Assembly (NCBI GenBank): GCA_043739785.1
Contig: JAYUDN010000001.1
Span: forward strand, 129,741-193,740
Reading direction: 5' to 3'
Source of the DNA: JAYUDN01 sp043739785
GTDB taxonomy: Bacteria > Patescibacteriota > Gracilibacteria > BD1-5 > UBA2023
Length of the DNA stretch: 64,000 bases
Under the pieces are notes generated by a model. The model did no database searches. It had not been told where the DNA came from and saw only the letters and a list, made by a program, of their open reading frames with translations. This document shows, in pieces, positions 59,642-64,000 of this stretch. Within the stretch, counting starts at the first letter, position 1. Each line of letters starts with the position of its first letter. Both the position numbers and the translations under genes were made by a program.

Positions 59642-60649
59642 ATGAACCTCTCAAAACTCCTCGATTCTCGATTGCAGACGATTCTTGGAAATGATTACGA
59701 CTCTGTGTTAGAAGTATTTTCCCACGAACGAAAAGGCTCGTTTCGTCTCAATCTCCTCAAGGGGGATGGAAGTGAAGTCTGGAAGGAATTCGCTCAGAAG
59801 GGAATAGTTATTGAGAAACTGAGTGGATTCTCGCTTTCGCGAGAATGACAAGAGAGAGAATGCTGCTATTTCTTCGATCGTTCTTTCGAATACGCTATCA
59901 AGTGAACGGATGCTTTTTATAAAGGCAAGATCTACCTCCAATCGCTTGCTTCGATGCTTCCTGTTCTCGCTCTTGATCCACAGCCAGGAGAAACGATTCT
60001 CGATGTCTGTGCAGCACCAGGTTCGAAGACCACCCAGATGGCGATGATAATACAAAATACTGGTTCGATAACCGCCCTCGAACAGAATCAGATCCGCTAT
60101 GATAAACTCATATACAATTGCCGACTTCAAGGGGTGATCATCGTCGAGGGAGTAAAGATGGATGCGAAGAAGTACCTCGAAAACGATACGCGTCTCTTCG
60201 ATAGGATCCTCCTCGATGCTCCGTGTAGTGCTGAAGGACGAATCAATATAGCGAATGAAAAGAGTTATGGATTCTGGTCCCTCGACAATATCGCTCGAAA
60301 GGCTGAGCTCCAGTACGAACTCCTGATGCTTGCTTATACGAGATTGAAAAAATGATGAACCCTTGTCTACTCCACCTGTACGCTTGCCCCAGAAGAGAAC
60401 GAATGAGTAATTGCGAAATTTCTCAAATCAAACCAAAATGCGAGTCTGGAAGCGATAGATATCGGACTCTCAGAGAAACCCTGGTGGAAAACCAATAGTG
60501 AATGGTGAATGGTGAATACTGTATGATTCGATACGGATTGGACACAGTATATTACTCAAAGTAAACCTGAAATTCTGAATCGTGCGGTGAGAATACTTCC
60601 CAGCGACGAGACGGAAGGATTTTTTATCGCGAAAATCGTGAAGAAATAG
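59642..60649 (+). CDS. NOL1/NOP2/Sun-family RNA (cytosine-5-)-methyltransferase
   Basis: 335 residues. SAM motif LDVCAAPGSKTTQMA near 123, motif IV LLDAPCSAEGR near 200 with one Cys, and motif VI VYSTCTLAPEENEG with the catalytic Cys. RsmB/RsmF-type m5C enzyme. Six or more TGA glycines, two adjacent (KKGGTL). Two simple-sequence insertions mark the gene: a dispersed GTCATTCTCGC palindrome near residue 60-70 and a 7-bp tandem repeat near 287-293. Confidence 0.92.
59819..59850. repeat. Dispersed palindrome inside coding sequence
   Basis: GTGGATTCTCGC-TTTC-GCGAGAATGAC: GATTCTCGC/GCGAGAAT is a short palindrome of the GTCATTC type seen in spacers, here translated as part of the NSUN-type gene (GFSLSREG). 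Confidence 0.6.
60498..60518. repeat. 7-bp tandem repeat inside the NSUN-type gene
   Basis: GTGAATG occurs about three times in a row, translated as NSEWGMVNT. Copy-number change would shift the last ~45 codons. Confidence 0.6.
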
Positions 60650-60706
60650 TGAGAGAATTTGTATTTTCTCCATTTTTCTGCTAGACTAGAGGAATAATTT
60701 TCTTCT

Positions 60707-62608
60707 ATGGCTCTTGCTGAAAATATCCCCTACACACCCTCCCCCCAGCTAAAATATAAAGAAATAACTCCTTCTCCAAGTACCATGAGAGAATGATTGC
60801 AACCCACAAAAGATGTTCTAAAGTGATTCCAGCAGTGATTCGAACGGGGTATGAGTAGTGATGTTATATGATTTCTTGATGCGGCTTTAAAACAAAAGTG
60901 ATCTCATGATCAAAATACTTTTTTTATCGCTACAAAATGAGAAAATGAACAAAAATACACACGGCTAGAACTGAAAAAAATAGGAGATAAAGTATTTTCG
61001 TATACTTCGCCGACCAATCAAAAATTCCAGATCACTTTTCGTGAATGAGTCGGAGTCAATCAGCAATTTAGCGCAGCACTTCCTGCAGGACATCGTATTT
61101 ATGGACTCTCATTTCCTGTGAGTAGTGAATATGCAGGTACGTATAAGACCAGTATGCCATATAGTTTTGTCTCCTATGTGCCATACGAGCCTCTTCTCGA
61201 TACTCCTGAAAAGAGATCCAAATGACTCGACTACCTGAAGACTGGTTTTCGTCAGGCGCATGAAAAAATAAAAACAGCAAACATTCCCTCACAAGCATTT
61301 CCTGGGAAAAAGGTCCATGAAGTCATCCCGTACTGGCTTCCGATGATGTTCAATATAGTGGAACATATGGATAATGATATCTATATCGGAAGTCAGGCAA
61401 AGTGACTCCTGAAGCCAAAAGATGAAGTATTGAATCTTATGGGAGATAAGATGGGGGAAGTACTCTATCAATATGCCAATAATGGAAGAGCTACTTACAA
61501 TTACTCATTAAGTAGGGATAAAAGAGGTAATCCTATAGCCTTGGGTTCAGCTCAGATGAAACAGAAGCCATATGATACTCTTGGAAAGGAGTTCTATCCG
61601 CACGCACACCTTAATCCTGATTTCATCGCGGGGATGCAAGATCATACCAACGCAATGATGGCACAAATCCTCTGGTTTGATAATGTTATTCAGACCTTCC
61701 CTTCCGCATTTAAGCAAAACTATCTCCTTTATATCCAGTGAAAACCTCAAAAGACTGATATCGTAGGTATGCTCTGAGCTTCATACAATAAAGGCACTTC
61801 TATATCCCGAGATCTGAAAGCAGGGGAAAAATGGAAAGATATCTTCAAAGACCTTCCCATAGAGTCACAGATATACTTTCACAAGACTCGATATGTACGT
61901 CAGGAACTCGGGCAAAAATATGGAATGAAAGAAATACCAGAAAGTCCCAATACCGCAAAAGTCAGTCTCAAATTCCAGGATCCAAAACTGATCGAATGAG
62001 CGAATAGAAGGACAGGGAAAAAGAAATCAGGAAAAACTGAGGGGAAGCTTACAGAATTGGAGCGTGAGCGACGTGAAATGGCGATGAGAAAACCCTTTCG
62101 TACTTATTCTGATATTGCTGATGGGATTAAAGAATCAAAACTCATCTTCGTTCCTGAATCAGGAAAGGGGTATGAACTCGTTGCTATCGGTATGTACGAA
62201 GAGAATCCTTCAAAGAAGAATCTACTGAGAGTCCTTGATCCTCCTACTCGACGACTTCTTGAGGAGATCGCTGGAAAATTTGATTTGAATTTTCCGGGAA
62301 AGAAACTTCCTATCACGAGTCTTGCCCGTCCTCAAGAGTATTATGATAAAATCCCATCCCAGGGGAATCATAAAGCAAATGATGGCAAGACTTCTCATAT
62401 GCATGGTCTCTCTTTCGATATCGGGATATCACGTATGCGACCTGAGGAACGTAAGTGGCTCAATATCGAACTCAAAGGACTCAAGGATAAAAAAGTTATA
62501 TTTACGGCACTTGAAGGCAAAAATGCGATGCATGTTTTCCTTCGTCCCGTCGATAATGTACGTTCTGAAGACGAAAAAAGTACTAAACTCGCCAAAACGC
62601 CCCGATAA
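60707..62608 (+). CDS. Large putative cell-wall-active protein with M15-like C-terminus
   Basis: 633 residues with about fourteen TGA glycines. The N-terminal 170 residues are unknown. Residues about 230-330 contain RGNPIALGSAQMKQKPYD and FIAGMQDHTNAMMAQILWFDN, with a GSAQM resembling the lytic-transglycosylase pattern. The C-terminus (about 490-615) has LPITSLARPQEYYDKIPSQGN, SHMHGLSFDIGISR and NAMHVFLRP: a SxHxxGxxxD plus later His set as in M15-like D-Ala-D-Ala peptidases (DUF5715-like). No signal peptide is visible, so export would need another route. Function inferred from motifs only. Confidence 0.6.
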
Positions 62609-62646
62609 GTACAAGAAATCTATCAAAAAATACGAAAATAGAGACT

Positions 62647-62982
62647 ATGTTTATCCGGTTTATTACTACATTCACGAATGCATATGATGAGAAAGAAACT
62701 GGTGTATTTCAGGCGCTTTGATATCTTCGTCGGGATATACATACAAGTGCCGATGATGTAGAAGCATTGCTTGCCCTGAGAGACTGGTTCGATATCCATC
62801 TCAATCCGCCAACACAGTTCACCAAACGAAAATCACATAAAGAAACCGGAACGGCCATCTCTTGGTATCGTGACTCTGCTTGAGAATATATAGCAAAAAT
62901 GTTCGAGATGGCTCAAATTTTTGAAAAATATGGGATTATCGTATCAGTCGTGAAGCGAGAAGATCGAGACAAGGTACTATAG
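62647..62982 (+). CDS. Hypothetical protein
   Basis: 111 residues with two TGA glycines (ALGYLR, SAGEYI). Helical, with a WFDIHLNPPTQFTKRKSHKETG centre and an Arg/Glu/Asp-rich end. No signal or membrane segment. 38 bases after the large cell-wall-like gene, so possibly in its operon. Confidence 0.6.
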
Positions 62983-63051
62983 TTTATTTGAGGAGAATAA
63001 TAAGAATTTTTTCTTGAAAATATCATCTTTGTCGCTACTATGCACATCCAC

Positions 63052-63141
63052 GGAGGAGTGGCTGAGTGGTTGAAAGTACTTGACTCGAAATCAAGCAACG
63101 GGGTAACCTGTTCGAGGGTTCGAATCCCTCCTCCTCCGCCA
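63052..63141 (+). tRNA. tRNA-Ser (CGA)
   Basis: 90 nt with acceptor GGAGGAG/CTCCTCC, anticodon stem CTTGA/TCAAG around CTCGAAA (anticodon CGA, reading UCG), a long variable arm, T arm GAGGG-TTCGAAT-CCCTC, discriminator G and an encoded CCA. All class-II serine features are present. Confidence 0.95.
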
Positions 63142-63211
63142 TATAAAACCGAACTTACAGACCCGTATATCTGCGTTTTACACAAGATAAATTTCCGCAC
63201 AAAGTATAAAG

Positions 63212-63237
63212 AACTTTCCGATATGGAGAGTTTTTTT
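63212..63237 (+). terminator. Terminator after tRNA-Ser
   Basis: AACTTTCC-GATA-TGGAGAGTT followed by T7. Confidence 0.7.
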
Positions 63238-63302
63238 ATTTTTGATTGAAAAAAATCTATATCCATATAGTATTTAGTACGAATATTCCTAATTATTTAT
63301 AT

Positions 63303-63809
63303 ATGAAGTCTAAAGCATTATTATCAGTCCTTCTTTTTTTAAGCCTGCCTTTTATCACATATGCTGCAAATAATAAAGATTTTTCACAAGCATTTCTCGA
63401 TATGCAGTGAAATCAAGTTATATTAAATGATAATACAAAAACTACCACCATAACAAATCTTGGTAACATTAGATCAAACTCAAGTGAAAAAGAATGTCTC
63501 AATTATCTAAAAGATAAGGATTACAAGAAAACTTGTATTTATTATCAAATTATTATTCCAAATTATAATAATAAGTTTTGAGTTTTTATTAAGACAGAGT
63601 TGGGCGCACAAGAGTTAATCTGAAAAAGTGTATTTAAGTATGATTTCACTACAAAAAAAACAACTAATATGAAGAATTTTCTACCTCAAGATTTACAAAA
63701 TGCCGTAAATTTTTATATGTGGTATGCTAGTCAAAAGATTGGCTATACAATATGGGTTTCTCCAACATATACTCAACCGAAAGAGCTTTCCCCTTCAATA
63801 TTTGAATAA
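63303..63809 (+). CDS. Exported protein, unknown
   Basis: 168 residues. Signal peptide about 1-21 (ALLSVLLFLSLPFITYAA). The mature part is Asn/Lys/Tyr-rich (NDNTKTTTITNLGN, NYLKDKDYKKTCIYYQIIIPNYNN) and has a pair of Cys about 16 residues apart. Three TGA glycines. No family recognised. Its A/T-rich, Asn/Lys-heavy make-up differs from the translation genes and might indicate a different origin. Confidence 0.65.
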
Positions 63810-63859
63810 TAACAGGTGATATTTGGTTCTCATAGAGTAATCTTGACTCAAGTTTTGAG

Positions 63860-64000
63860 ATGAACCATATGATAGAATCTATATTTGCTGTTCTCACTCT
63901 GGCTCTCGTCAAGGTGTGATGGAGTAAGCTAGTGTCTCACTATGGCAAAACAAAAAATATAAAAACAGCATGTCGTAAGAAGTGGCATCTTTACATGATT
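63860..64000 (+). CDS. Hypothetical protein, 3' end outside window
   Basis: The frame stays open to the window end (47 codons) with one TGA read as Gly (KVGWSK). Starts MNHMIESIFAVLTLALVK, possibly a membrane segment; an internal ATG at 63869 is an equal start candidate. Too short to assign. Confidence 0.45.

Noticed and set aside
63040..63249. 69-codon frame across tRNA-Ser
   Set aside because: Coincides with the tRNA and its terminator; a tRNA of perfect class-II structure explains the sequence.
1..64000. UGA as tryptophan (table 4, Mycoplasma-type)
   Set aside because: TGA falls on invariant glycines, not tryptophans, and conserved Trp positions use TGG.
1..64000. Widespread pseudogenisation suggested by interrupted genes
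   Set aside because: Interruptions are all TGA, in frame and at Gly positions; frames do not shift except in the ABC gene.

Overview
The window reads coherently only if UGA is glycine (translation table 25). In-frame TGA sits exactly on glycines that are invariant in their families: residue 6 of S13, residue 5 of S4, residue 8 of L27, the SGGVDS loop of MnmA, the LSGGQ signature of the MacB ATPase and the HMA motif of CopA. TGG remains Trp, and TAA/TAG are the only stops. This points to the Gracilibacteria (BD1-5) / Absconditabacteria (SR1) branch of the Patescibacteria (CPR). CGA is clearly Arg at conserved sites such as the IRGGRV motif of S12, which fits Gracilibacteria better. About half of the genes look broken under the standard code; all coordinates below are reassembled with UGA = Gly.

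Layout. 1-4.6 kb: end of an unknown gene, tRNA-fMet, bS21, a repeat-filled spacer, mnmA, a HAD-type nucleotidase, an ABC ATPase with a frame-breaking 16-bp tandem repeat, and a four-helix-bundle (IVP-like) gene. 4.6-6.5 kb: an oxidative-stress cassette (Fur/PerR-type regulator, Dps, 2-Cys peroxiredoxin) with two identical 37-bp operator blocks. 7.6-13.8 kb: translation/transcription cluster infA-rpmJ-rpsM-rpsK-rpsD-rpoA-rplQ-rplM-rpsI-rpsL-rpsG-rpmA-rpmF. 13.8-17.4 kb: nusB, rnc, a GNAT/Fem-like transferase and unknowns. 17.8-21.2 kb: class III anaerobic ribonucleotide reductase behind two NrdR boxes; its glycyl-radical domain is a separate small gene, followed by the radical-SAM activase. 21.2-26.5 kb: copper island with a CsoR operator, csoR, an exported metal-binding-like protein, a membrane protein, copA, an HMA-DsbD-like fusion and a cupredoxin-like protein. 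26.5-32.8 kb: SIS protein, envelope proteins of unknown role and an RlmD/TrmA-type methyltransferase.

32.8-51 kb is mostly leftward and looks like an envelope/sulfur stress region. It holds a two-component system, a Spy-like protein, a persulfide-dioxygenase-like MBL protein, DUF2892 and DUF2202 proteins, glutaredoxin, rhodanese, a BigR/SqrR-type ArsR regulator with both regulatory cysteines, a periplasmic adaptor plus RND pump, and MacA-MacB-type genes. Two operator families tie it together: a 20-bp palindrome (ATATTA..TAATAT) before each of the three BigR-linked operons, and a GTAAGA-N5-GTAAGA direct repeat before the two-component operon, the Spy gene, the DUF2202 operon and macA.

51-64 kb: PepP-type peptidase, phospholipase-D-like protein, a large glycine/beta-rich unknown protein, EEP nuclease/phosphatase, GrpE, an NSUN-type RNA methyltransferase, a large putative peptidoglycan-active protein, tRNA-Ser(CGA), and two unknown genes, one running off the end.

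Noteworthy themes are recoding, a split glycyl-radical enzyme, stress regulons readable from operators, short tandem repeats (7 and 16 bp) inside coding sequence, and dispersed GTCAT...ATGAC repeats that have entered at least one gene. No CRISPR array, rRNA, insertion sequence or phage was seen.
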